Source of the DNA: Bacillota bacterium
GTDB lineage: Bacteria; Bacillota; Clostridia; Peptostreptococcales; Anaerovoracaceae
Length of the DNA stretch: 5,526 nt
Reading direction: 5' to 3'
NCBI GenBank assembly: GCA_017515765.1
Contig: JAFWFF010000042.1
Coordinates: forward strand, 1-5,526
Shown here: piece by piece, positions 1 to 5,526 of the stretch
Numbering within the stretch: position 1 is the stretch's first letter
Layout of the letters: every line of letters begins with the position of its first letter
The notes under the pieces: generated by a model
Database searches by the model: none
What the model was told of the DNA's origin: nothing
The model's input: the letters and a program-made list of their open reading frames with translations, nothing else
Program-made: the position numbers and the translations under genes

Positions 1-1149
1 CCGCCCGTATTTGTCAAAGGCCGCGAGCGCCGCCTGCAGCTTCTGCGAGTAAAGGCTCCTGAGCCTGCGGATGTTCGCGGTATAATAACCGTCCTCCATG
101 AACAGGGCGAGCGCCAGCTGTTCGGATTTGGAGCAGGTCTGGGTATAGTCGCTTTTGATCGAGCGGAAGATAGCAGCCATCCGCTCCGGAAGGATCATAT
201 AGCTGATTTTGATCGCCGGGAAAAGGGTGGAGCTGAAGGAGCCCAGATAGACGACGCGGTCGTTCTCGTCGAGCCCCTGGAGCGCGGGGATGGGTCTGCC
301 GAAATACCTGAGCTCGCTGTCGTAGTCGTCTTCCAGGATATAGCTGTCGTTGTCCCTGGCCCAGGCGAGGAGCCTGTAGCGGTTCCCTATCGGCATGACT
401 GATCCGGTCGGGAACTGGTTGGCAGGGCTGACGTAGACCGCGGCGGGGATGTTCACGGGGAGCTTGTCGAGCCGGATGCCTTCGCGGGATACGGGGATCT
501 TCCCGATGGTGAAGCCGTTGTCGCGGAAGACCTGCTGGAGCGGGAGGTAGCCGGGGTCTTCCGTGCAGATATAGCCGATCCCCATGCGGGAAAGGATCCT
601 GCAGAGGTGGGCCGTGAGCTGCTGGGTGCCGGCGCCGATAACGATCCGGTCAGGGCTTGCGGTGACGCCGCGGGATGAATAGACGTATTTGGATATCTCG
701 TATCTCAGGGCTTCCTCGCCCTGCACGTCGCTCTCGAACAAAAGCAGGTGGGAGTAGTCGTTAAGCACTCTGGAGGTGCATTTCTTCCACTTTCCGAAAT
801 CAAAGGCGGCTTCGTCACAGATATAAGGCGAAGCGTCCGCCGACCTGACCGAAAGGTCCATTTCCCCCGAACGCCTTGCGGTTTCGGAGGTCGCAGACTC
901 GGGAAGGGAGGCAACGTAATAGCCCGACTGCGGGCGGCTTGTGATATATCCCTCGGTCAGCAGCTGGTCGTAAGCGCGGCCGGAGGTGATGAGGGAGACG
1001 CCTGAATCGGAAGCCATCTTGCGCAGGCTCGGGAGCTTTTCGCCGGGGCTCATCTCGCCCGAAAGTATCTCCGCCTTTATGTGGCGGTACAACTGTATAT
1101 ACAGTGGAACGGATTTTTTGTTTTCCGATGATGCGATAAACGGTCTCAT
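1..1149 (-). CDS. MocR-family transcriptional regulator (GntR winged helix + aminotransferase-like domain), C-terminus beyond window
   Basis: Probable ligand-responsive transcription factor; 383 codons are visible and the frame stays open to the window edge (MocR proteins usually have about 450-500 residues). Residues 15-80 form a GntR-type winged helix: PLYIQLYRHIKAEILSG, then PGEKLPSLRKMA, then EGYI and SGYYV in the wing. A linker of about 35 residues leads to a fold-type-I aminotransferase-like domain with GAGTQQ, EDPGY, SPANQFPTG (241-249; the family usually has H where N244 stands) and EDDYDSELRY (273-282; D274 and Y276 match the usual cofactor-ring contacts). The oddity is GSFSSTLFP, where S307 replaces the lysine that normally binds PLP; the nearest later lysine is K314. 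The start at ATG 1149 is supported by AGGAG at 1163-1159, nine bases upstream. It diverges from the ECF transporter operon, so it probably regulates that operon and itself (inference). The family call is firm; the ligand is unknown. Confidence 0.93.
   Translation of the reverse strand, partial: MRPFIASSENKKSVPLYIQLYRHIKAEILSGEMSPGEKLPSLRKMASDSGVSLITSGRAYDQLLTEGYITSRPQSGYYVASLPESATSETARRSGEMDLSVRSADASPYICDEAAFDFGKWKKCTSRVLNDYSHLLLFESDVQGEEALRYEISKYVYSSRGVTASPDRIVIGAGTQQLTAHLCRILSRMGIGYICTEDPGYLPLQQVFRDNGFTIGKIPVSREGIRLDKLPVNIPAAVYVSPANQFPTGSVMPIGNRYRLLAWARDNDSYILEDDYDSELRYFGRPIPALQGLDENDRVVYLGSFSSTLFPAIKISYMILPERMAAIFRSIKSDYTQTCSKSEQLALALFMEDGYYTANIRRLRSLYSQKLQAALAAFDKYGR
1092..1105. promoter_or_regulatory. 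14-base perfect palindrome in the 5' coding part of the MocR gene, possible autoregulatory site
   Basis: ACTGTATATACAGT is a perfect palindrome inside the regulator gene, over codons 16-19 (Leu-Tyr-Ile-Gln). Its left part belongs to a 10-base direct repeat, AACTGTATAT, found again at 1167-1176 in the regulator's leader. LYIQ is a common family motif at this point, so part of the palindrome could follow from codon choice. The exact second copy outside the coding region is what makes an operator role plausible. Confidence 0.3.
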
Positions 1150-1166
1150 TTGGCGGTTCTCCTAAT

Positions 1167-1176
1167 AACTGTATAT
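1167..1176. repeat. Second copy of AACTGTATAT direct repeat, upstream of the MocR gene
   Basis: The 10-base sequence AACTGTATAT occurs at 1091-1100 and again here, in the same orientation, with starts 76 bases apart. This copy sits just upstream of the regulator's ribosome binding site and 11 bases from the predicted -35 element of the ECF operon. It could be a half-site for the regulator, since MocR proteins often bind paired direct repeats. The function is inferred. Confidence 0.35.
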
Positions 1177-1186
1177 GAAAAAATAT

Positions 1187-1215
1187 TTGATATTGCGTAT
1201 TTTGAATATTACACT
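1187..1215 (+). promoter_or_regulatory. Candidate sigma-70/sigma-A promoter for the ECF operon
   Basis: TTGATA at 1187-1192 matches five of six bases of the -35 consensus. After a 17-base spacer, TACACT at 1210-1215 matches four of six bases of the -10 consensus. Transcription would begin near 1222, leaving a leader of about 58 bases before the ATG at 1280. The region is clearly AT-rich against GC-rich coding flanks. An alternative pair, TTGAAT (1202-1207) and TATCAT (1223-1228), has a short 15-base spacer. No confident minus-strand promoter for the regulator gene was identified. This rests on pattern matching alone. Confidence 0.45.
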
Positions 1216-1216
1216 T

Positions 1217-1230
1217 TGATGGTATCATCA
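1217..1230. promoter_or_regulatory. Candidate operator dyad TGATG-N4-CATCA
   Basis: TGATG (1217-1221) and CATCA (1226-1230) are perfect five-base inverted arms around GTAT. The dyad lies just after the predicted -10 element and straddles the predicted transcription start, a typical position for a repressor site. On the minus strand it contains ATACCA, which resembles the half-site described for the MocR protein GabR, but only one copy is seen. A short dyad of this size can occur by chance. Confidence 0.3.
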
Positions 1231-1279
1231 TAGCAGATACGAACGGACCGCGCAAGTCTCGGGAGGACGGCAGAACGCT

Positions 1280-1822
1280 ATGGAAGACAGAAAAACTTAC
1301 AATGTAGTCATGACAGGTATACTCGCGGCTCTTATAATGGTAACGACTATGATCGTCAGGATACCCGTGCCCTTTACCCAGGGGTACGCGCATCTCGGCG
1401 ACGCCGCCATATTCATCGCAGTCCTGATGGTCGGACGCAACTGGGGAGCAGGCGCAGCAGGCATAGGATCGGCCCTCGCGGACATCTTCTCGGGCTATAC
1501 CTATTTTGCTCCGTGGACGTTCATCGTGAAGGGCCTCATGGGCTTCACCATGGGCGCGGCGCTCGAACATCTGGAGAAGAAGGGCAATCTGGTAAGAGGA
1601 GGGAAGATACCCCTTCTCGAGATCCTCGCGATGGCCCTTGCAGGCCTGGAGATGATGGCAGGATATTATTTTGCCGAAGTCATAATGTACGGAAGCTGGC
1701 TCGTGCCGCTGCCCACGATCCCCGCGAACGCGGTACAGGCAGTCGTGGGCCTGATCCTGGCAGCAGTGCTCGCCTCGGCTCTGTACAGGACGCCGCTCAG
1801 GAAGTATTTCGCGATCAAATGA
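1280..1822 (+). CDS. ECF transporter S component (substrate-binding membrane protein, COG4720/PF07155-like)
   Basis: Integral membrane protein of 180 residues that would bind the transported micronutrient and hand it to the EcfA1-EcfA2-EcfT module. Size and about six hydrophobic segments (roughly 8-28, 37-52, 55-72, 75-95, 110-133, 146-170) fit S components. Family-like motifs are HLGDAAIF (38-45), GSALADIFSGY (63-73), APWT and KGLMG (77-88), and PANAVQAVVG (148-157). G13xxxA17 in helix 1 resembles the small-residue motif S components use to dock on EcfT. The ATG at 1280 follows GGGAGG at 1261-1266, a somewhat long spacing. The stop overlaps the ecfA1 start in ATGA. Relatives have been assigned to riboflavin, hydroxymethylpyrimidine or pyridoxine uptake, so the substrate is uncertain; the divergent MocR gene mildly favours vitamin B6 or a related compound (inference). 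Confidence 0.88.
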   Translation: MEDRKTYNVVMTGILAALIMVTTMIVRIPVPFTQGYAHLGDAAIFIAVLMVGRNWGAGAAGIGSALADIFSGYTYFAPWTFIVKGLMGFTMGAALEHLEKKGNLVRGGKIPLLEILAMALAGLEMMAGYYFAEVIMYGSWLVPLPTIPANAVQAVVGLILAAVLASALYRTPLRKYFAIK

Positions 1823-2676
1823 ACAGAGAAACAGAAGTCAAAGACCTTATCAGAATAGAAGATCTGGTATTCGAGTATCCGGCGGATGAGGAGGAGATCC
1901 CCCACAGGGCGCTGGACGGCATAAGCCTCACGGTGGAGAAGGGAAGCTTCACCGCGGTGATAGGACGCAACGGAAGCGGTAAATCCACACTTGCCAAGAA
2001 CCTCAACGGACTGCTCCTCCCCTCGGGAGGCGCGGTTTACGTTAAGGGGTGGAGCACCGCGGACGAAGAGCATATATGGGACATCAGGCAGACGGCGGGC
2101 ATGGTATTTCAGAACCCTGACAACCAGCTCGTCTCTTCTATTGTTGAGGACGACGTCGCCTTTGGTCCCGAGAACCTCGGCATCGACCCGAAGGTGATCC
2201 GCGAGAGGGTGGACGACGCGCTCTCCAAGGTACGCATGGGAGAATACCGGAAGAAAGCCCCGCACCTCCTTTCCGGCGGTCAGAAGCAGAGGATAGCCAT
2301 CGCCGGAGTCGTCGCGATGAGGCCGGAATGCGTCATATTCGACGAGCCGACAGCCATGCTCGACCCGGCAGGCCGCGCCGACATAATGGAAGCCATCGAA
2401 GAGCTCCACGATGACGGGATCACGATCATCCTGATCACTCACTTCATGGAAGAAGCCGCGAGAGCGGACCGCATAGTCATTCTGGATAAGGGCAGGGTCT
2501 TCATGGACGGGACGCCGAAAGAAGTGTTCGCGGAAGGCGCTAAGCTCCGCGAGAGCGGCCTGGACCTCCCGCTTGCCGTGGAGATCGCGGAGATGCTCAG
2601 GAAGCGCGGGATCAAAGTGCCGCAGGACGTCGTGACCGAAGAAGAACTCAGGGAATACATATGTCAATTCAGGTAA
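1819..2676 (+). CDS. ecfA1: ECF transporter ATP-binding protein EcfA1
   Basis: Cytoplasmic ABC ATPase of 285 residues, one of two in the energizing module; it pairs with EcfA2 and engages EcfT. Visible motifs are Walker A GRNGSGKST (49-57), Q-loop FQNPDNQ with Q98, signature LSGGQKQR (151-158), Walker B VIFDEP (172-177) with catalytic E176, D-loop MLDP (180-183) and switch H208. The RNGSGKST and FQNPDNQ variants are typical of EcfA1/CbiO1 rather than EcfA2. The chosen start is ATG 1819, overlapping the S-component stop as ATGA. The frame stays open upstream to 1513, but that part lies inside the S-component gene and does not look like an ABC protein. There is no strong ribosome binding site, which suggests translational coupling. 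The C-terminal region (from about 235) is the usual ECF ATPase tail. All catalytic residues are intact. Confidence 0.96.
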   Translation: MNRETEVKDLIRIEDLVFEYPADEEEIPHRALDGISLTVEKGSFTAVIGRNGSGKSTLAKNLNGLLLPSGGAVYVKGWSTADEEHIWDIRQTAGMVFQNPDNQLVSSIVEDDVAFGPENLGIDPKVIRERVDDALSKVRMGEYRKKAPHLLSGGQKQRIAIAGVVAMRPECVIFDEPTAMLDPAGRADIMEAIEELHDDGITIILITHFMEEAARADRIVILDKGRVFMDGTPKEVFAEGAKLRESGLDLPLAVEIAEMLRKRGIKVPQDVVTEEELREYICQFR

Positions 2677-3668
2677 GGAATCTTTCACATACATACAGCC
2701 CCGGGATGCCGGACGAGCAGAAGGCCCTAACAGACGTCAGTTTCGACATCTACGACGGCGAGACCTGCGCGGTCATCGGGCATACCGGATCGGGCAAATC
2801 CACGCTGGTCCAGCATCTGAACGGCCTGCTTAAGGCTGACGAGGGCGGCTCCATAACCGTGGGGAACGCGGTGGTGACCGATCCCAAGACGCCTCTCCGC
2901 GAGGTGAGGAAGAGGGTAGGCCTGGTCTTCCAGTACCCGGAATACCAGCTTTTCGAGGAGACCGTGGCGAAGGACGTCGCTTTCGGCCCGAAGAATCTGG
3001 GACTCTCCGATGAGGAGACGGATCGCCGCGTGCGCGAAGCCCTGGAGCTGGTGAACCTGGACTACGATGAGATCGCGGACCGTTCGCCTTTCGAGCTCTC
3101 CGGTGGCCAGAAGCGCCGCGCAGCGATCGCGGGCGTGATAGCCATGAAACCGGAGGTTTTGATCCTGGACGAGCCGACGGCCGGACTTGACCCGGGGGCC
3201 CACCGCGACATCCTGGACATGATCAAAGAGATCCACCGCAGGCAGAACAACATCATCATCTTCGTGAGCCACAACATGGCGGACGTCGCGGAGATGGCCG
3301 ACCGCGTGCTCGTGATGGACCAGGGGAAGCTCGTGATGATGGGAACGCCCAGGGAGGTGTTTTCCCAGCGGGACAGGCTTAAGAGCATAGGGCTTGCCGT
3401 GCCGCCCGCAGCTGAATTCCTGCATACCCTGGCGGACGCCGGCCTTGACGTCCGGGCGGACGGGCTCACCGCGAGGGAAGCCGCGTCTGCCATCTTTGAT
3501 CATATCGACGGGGTGACCAGAAGGCGCAGGATACAGGCGTTCAAGGAGCAGGCAAGGGCGGAAGCCGCAGCGAGAAAAGCCGCGGAAGCCGCTGAGTCCG
3601 GGGAAGCTGGGACTGCTGCAGTCTACGGGGAAGCCGGGACCGCTCCGGAGAAAGGCGGTGCCGAATGA
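2661..3668 (+). CDS. ecfA2: ECF transporter ATP-binding protein EcfA2 with extended C-terminus
   Basis: Second ATPase of the ECF module, 335 residues. Motifs are Walker A GHTGSGKST (40-48), Q-loop FQYPEYQLFE with Q91, signature LSGGQKRR (146-153), Walker B LILDEP (167-172) with E171, D-loop GLDP (175-178) and switch H204. GHTGSGKST and FQYPEYQLFEE are characteristic of EcfA2/CbiO2. The ATG at 2661 is preceded by AGGGAA (2650-2655) and overlaps the end of ecfA1 by 16 bases. EcfA2 proteins are usually about 280-290 residues; here a basic stretch (TRRRRIQAFKEQ, about 286-297) leads into an Ala/Glu-rich tail to residue 335 with two GEAGTA units. The tail looks low-complexity and possibly helical then disordered; its role is unknown. 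The stop overlaps the ecfT start in ATGA. Confidence 0.96.
   Translation: MSIQVRNLSHTYSPGMPDEQKALTDVSFDIYDGETCAVIGHTGSGKSTLVQHLNGLLKADEGGSITVGNAVVTDPKTPLREVRKRVGLVFQYPEYQLFEETVAKDVAFGPKNLGLSDEETDRRVREALELVNLDYDEIADRSPFELSGGQKRRAAIAGVIAMKPEVLILDEPTAGLDPGAHRDILDMIKEIHRRQNNIIIFVSHNMADVAEMADRVLVMDQGKLVMMGTPREVFSQRDRLKSIGLAVPPAAEFLHTLADAGLDVRADGLTAREAASAIFDHIDGVTRRRRIQAFKEQARAEAAARKAAEAAESGEAGTAAVYGEAGTAPEKGGAE
3600..3644 (+). repeat. Imperfect 18-base tandem-like repeat in the 3' end of ecfA2
   Basis: GGGGAAGCTGGGACTGCT (3600-3617) recurs as GGGGAAGCCGGGACCGCT (3627-3644), 16 of 18 bases identical, with starts 27 bases (nine codons) apart. Both differences are third-position T/C changes, and both copies encode GEAGTA. 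This suggests a recent in-frame duplication within the non-conserved EcfA2 tail, or selection for the peptide. Confidence 0.7.
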
Positions 3669-4465
3669 TAAGAGATATCACGCTCGGCCAGTACTACGCC
3701 GGAGAATCGCCGGTCCACCGCCTCGACCCGCGCACCAAGATAATCGGGACGCTCACATTCATAGTGGCGCTTTTCCTCGTGAAGAGCTTCTGGGGATTCG
3801 TGCTCTGCGCGGCCTTCCTCGGGATAGTCGTTACCGTGTCAAAGGTGCCGCTCTCATTCATCTTGAGGGGCCTGAAGCCGATCCTGATCATCCTCGCGTT
3901 AACGTTCGCGATAAACATCTTCATGATCGACGGGACGGAGATCTGGAGATGGAAGTTCCTGAAGATAACCGTAGAAGGTATCAGGCAGGCCCTGTTCATG
4001 GGCATCAGGCTGATACTTCTCATCATATCGAGCTCACTGCTCACCCTGACGACCAAACCGATCGCCCTGACGGACGGGCTCGAGAAGCTGATGGCGCCAT
4101 TCGCCAAGATCGGCGCGCCGGCGCACGAGATCGCCATGATGATGTCGATCGCGCTCCGCTTCATACCGACCCTGCTCCAGGAGACCGATAAGATAATGAA
4201 GGCCCAGCAGGCGAGGGGGGCGGATTTCGAGAGCGGGAACATCATCCGCCGCGCCAAGGCGATGATACCGATCATTGTCCCGCTCTTCGTGAGCGCCTTC
4301 CATATCGCGATGGACCTCGCGATGGCCATGGAAGCCAGATGTTACCGCGGCGGCAAAGGCCGGACCCGCATGAACGAGATAAGGTTCGGTAAGAACGACG
4401 CGCTCGCGGTGCTGTTCCTGGCGGCTTTGGTCGGCGGGGTCGTATTGATAAGGATATTCGTTTGA
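3665..4465 (+). CDS. ecfT: ECF transporter transmembrane component EcfT
   Basis: Membrane scaffold of 266 residues that links the S component to the two ATPases. The N-terminus (GQYYAGESPVHRLDPRTKII, 8-27) is the typical EcfT opening, with the conserved HRLDPRTK run. Hydrophobic helices follow at roughly 27-58, 71-88, 110-127 and 200-212, with a last one at 245-264. The two cytoplasmic coupling-helix motifs are present: QQARGADF with A183-R184-G185, and AMEARCYRGG with A224-R225-C226. These arginines are known in the family to insert into the ATPase grooves. ATG 3665 overlaps the ecfA2 stop (ATGA), and AAGG at 3652-3655 may act as a weak ribosome binding site. The stop overlaps the TTG start of trmB. 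Length and motifs are normal. Confidence 0.96.
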   Translation: MIRDITLGQYYAGESPVHRLDPRTKIIGTLTFIVALFLVKSFWGFVLCAAFLGIVVTVSKVPLSFILRGLKPILIILALTFAINIFMIDGTEIWRWKFLKITVEGIRQALFMGIRLILLIISSSLLTLTTKPIALTDGLEKLMAPFAKIGAPAHEIAMMMSIALRFIPTLLQETDKIMKAQQARGADFESGNIIRRAKAMIPIIVPLFVSAFHIAMDLAMAMEARCYRGGKGRTRMNEIRFGKNDALAVLFLAALVGGVVLIRIFV

Positions 4466-5169
4466 GACAGAGAAAGATCAAAAACGTCGAAGAGAAGATG
4501 GCGGCCTACGAGCGCTGGCTCGTCCGCGACCCTGAAGAGACGCGGGGGCGCTGGAGAGAAAGGTTCGGCTGCGCAGGCGCCGGGGATGGCGGGAGCGCAC
4601 CTTCAGAGGCAGGCTCTGAAGCCAGAAAACGCCTCTATCTGGAGATCGGGGCCGGAAAAGGGCAGTTTATCACCCGCATGGCTTTGAACGACCCTGAGGC
4701 TCTTTTCGTGGCCGCTGAGGGCCTCGCGAGCATTGTGTACAGGGCGCTTGAGAAGGCGGATGAGCTCGGGCCGGAAAACCTCCTGTTCATCCCGGAATAC
4801 CTGAACGGGACACGCGCGGCTTTCGCGCCGGGCGAGCTCGACGGAGTGTTCCTGAACTTTTCGGATCCCTGGCCGAAGGCGCGGAATTCCAAGCGCAGGC
4901 TGACGCACGCAGAGCGTCTCGCGAGCTACGCCGAGAGCCTCGCGCCGGGCGGATTCATAAAGATAAAGACCGACAACGACGAACTATTTGATTTCACGCT
5001 GGAACAGGCAGAGAACTGCATGGAAACGGCGGGCCTCACGATCGCGGCAGTGACCCGCGACCTTCACTCCTCGCCCCGGACTGAAGGCTACGCCTCTACC
5101 GAATACGAAGATAAATTCATCGCGGCCGGGAAGAACATAAACTATCTGGAACTCCGCAAAGACCACTGA
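4462..5169 (+). CDS. trmB: tRNA (guanine-N7-)-methyltransferase TrmB (TTG start)
   Basis: Cytoplasmic SAM-dependent enzyme that makes 7-methylguanosine, usually at position 46 of the tRNA variable loop. It has 235 residues. SAM-site motif LEIGAGKGQFI lies at 60-70; NFSDPWPKARNSKRRLTH (132-149) holds the family signature with D135; KTDN (169-172) and TEYEDKF (213-219) follow. The TTG at 4462 is preferred over ATG 4498 because the family opens with MRxRxI/K, seen here as MRQRKIKNVEEK, and because AAGGA lies at 4450-4454, seven bases upstream. The start overlaps the ecfT stop as TTGA. An insertion of about 20 Gly/Ala/Ser/Glu-rich residues (about 37-57) precedes the SAM motif, where most homologues have only a short link. 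Co-transcription with ecfT is likely; a functional link is not evident. Confidence 0.95.
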   Translation: MRQRKIKNVEEKMAAYERWLVRDPEETRGRWRERFGCAGAGDGGSAPSEAGSEARKRLYLEIGAGKGQFITRMALNDPEALFVAAEGLASIVYRALEKADELGPENLLFIPEYLNGTRAAFAPGELDGVFLNFSDPWPKARNSKRRLTHAERLASYAESLAPGGFIKIKTDNDELFDFTLEQAENCMETAGLTIAAVTRDLHSSPRTEGYASTEYEDKFIAAGKNINYLELRKDH

Positions 5170-5195
5170 GAAGACCCACCGGAAGGAGAATACCC

Positions 5196-5526
5196 ATGAA
5201 TATAACCGTTTACTGCGGCGCGAGCGGCGGGAACGATAAGGCATATACCGAAGCGGCGGCCGAACTTGGCCGCTGGATCGCGGAGAACGGCCACCGGCTC
5301 GTATACGGAGCGGGCAAGGTAGGAATGATGGGAGCCGTCGCGGACGCGGTCCTCGAAGCGGGAGGAAAGGCGATCGGTGTCATCCCGAAGTTTATGGTAG
5401 AGAAGAACCTTGAGCACCCGGGTCTCGACGAACTCATCGTCGTCGATACCATGGCCGAGCGCAAGGGTATAATGATGAAACTGGGAGACGTGTTTATAGC
5501 GCTTCCCGGAGGATCCGGAACTCTCG
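5196..5526 (+). CDS. LOG-family protein (TIGR00730-like nucleotide 5'-monophosphate phosphoribohydrolase), truncated by window end
   Basis: First 110 residues of a Rossmann-fold LOG/YvdD-type protein; the family normally has about 180-200 residues. Visible features are VYCGAS (5-10), YGAGKVGMMGAVADA (37-51), IGVIPKFM (60-67), TMAERK (85-90, with R89 and K90 of the MxxRK motif) and LPGGSGTL (103-110), the start of the PGGxGTxxE nucleotide-binding and catalytic motif. Characterised members release the base from nucleoside 5'-monophosphates, including cytokinin ribotides; in bacteria the physiological substrate is often unclear. The ATG at 5196 has a strong site, AAGGAG at 5183-5188, seven bases upstream. 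It follows trmB after 26 bases with no terminator, so read-through from the operon is likely. The family is recognised with confidence; the role here is not. Confidence 0.93.
   Translation, partial: MNITVYCGASGGNDKAYTEAAAELGRWIAENGHRLVYGAGKVGMMGAVADAVLEAGGKAIGVIPKFMVEKNLEHPGLDELIVVDTMAERKGIMMKLGDVFIALPGGSGTL

Noticed and set aside
1150..1279. Possible riboswitch in the leader of the ECF operon.
   Set aside because: The leader after the predicted start is only about 58 bases, and I see no recognisable vitamin riboswitch core or terminator hairpin.
815..1570. Minus-strand open frame of 251 codons across the intergenic region.
   Set aside because: It runs out of frame through the MocR gene and antisense to the S component and has no domain signature, while the overlapping MocR frame is clearly recognisable.
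1513..1818. Upstream extension of the ecfA1 reading frame, which would give a 387-residue protein.
   Set aside because: The extra 102 codons lie in another frame of the S-component gene, have no transporter-like content, and ecfA1 has a natural ATGA-coupled start at 1819.
1666..2694. Long minus-strand open frame opposite the S component and ecfA1 (342 codons).
   Set aside because: It has no recognisable domain and lies opposite genes with full motif sets; long antisense frames are common in GC-rich DNA.
3658..4191. Plus-strand open frame of 177 codons overlapping ecfT.
   Set aside because: Its Arg/Asp/His-rich translation is an off-frame reading of ecfT, whose own frame has all EcfT motifs.
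4498..4500. Alternative ATG start for trmB.
   Set aside because: It would remove the conserved MRxR N-terminus and lacks a well-placed ribosome binding site, while TTG 4462 has AAGGA seven bases upstream.
5170..5195. Possible terminator between trmB and the LOG-family gene.
   Set aside because: The 26-base gap has no stable hairpin or T-run; it is accounted for mainly by the ribosome binding site of the next gene.

Overview
The window looks like a chromosomal segment from a GC-rich anaerobic member of the Bacillota, most likely Clostridia. That placement is inferred from three things: a MocR-type regulator, a group II-style ECF vitamin transporter with the ecfA1-ecfA2-ecfT order, and strong purine-rich Shine-Dalgarno sites. 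Nothing in the window fixes the genus. Coding is dense, and the only real non-coding stretch is a short AT-rich divergent intergenic region of about 130 bases (1150-1279).

Layout. On the minus strand, 1-1149 encodes the N-terminal 383 residues of a MocR-family regulator (GntR-type winged helix plus a fold-type-I aminotransferase-like domain); its C-terminus lies outside the window. Diverging from it on the plus strand is a tightly packed run: an ECF transporter S component (1280-1822), ecfA1 (1819-2676), ecfA2 (2661-3668), ecfT (3665-4465), trmB (4462-5169, TTG start) and, after a 26-base gap, the start of a LOG-family nucleotide hydrolase (5196 to the window end). The first five genes all overlap their neighbours (4, 16, 4 and 4 bases), and no terminator is seen between any of them, so one transcript with translational coupling is likely.

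How it works together. The S component captures a small molecule, probably a vitamin or precursor. EcfT couples it to the EcfA1/EcfA2 ATPase pair that drives uptake. The substrate cannot be read from sequence alone. The S component resembles the COG4720/PF07155 group, and a divergent MocR regulator raises the possibility of vitamin B6 or a related ligand.

The most notable observation is that the MocR protein has Ser-Ser-Thr where the family normally has the Ser-Lys-Thr carrying the PLP-binding lysine. Other PLP-pocket motifs remain. It may therefore be a regulator that senses PLP or another ligand without forming an internal aldimine. Candidate operator elements (a 14-base palindrome, a 10-base direct repeat and a dyad at the predicted start of transcription) sit in and beside the divergent promoter region.
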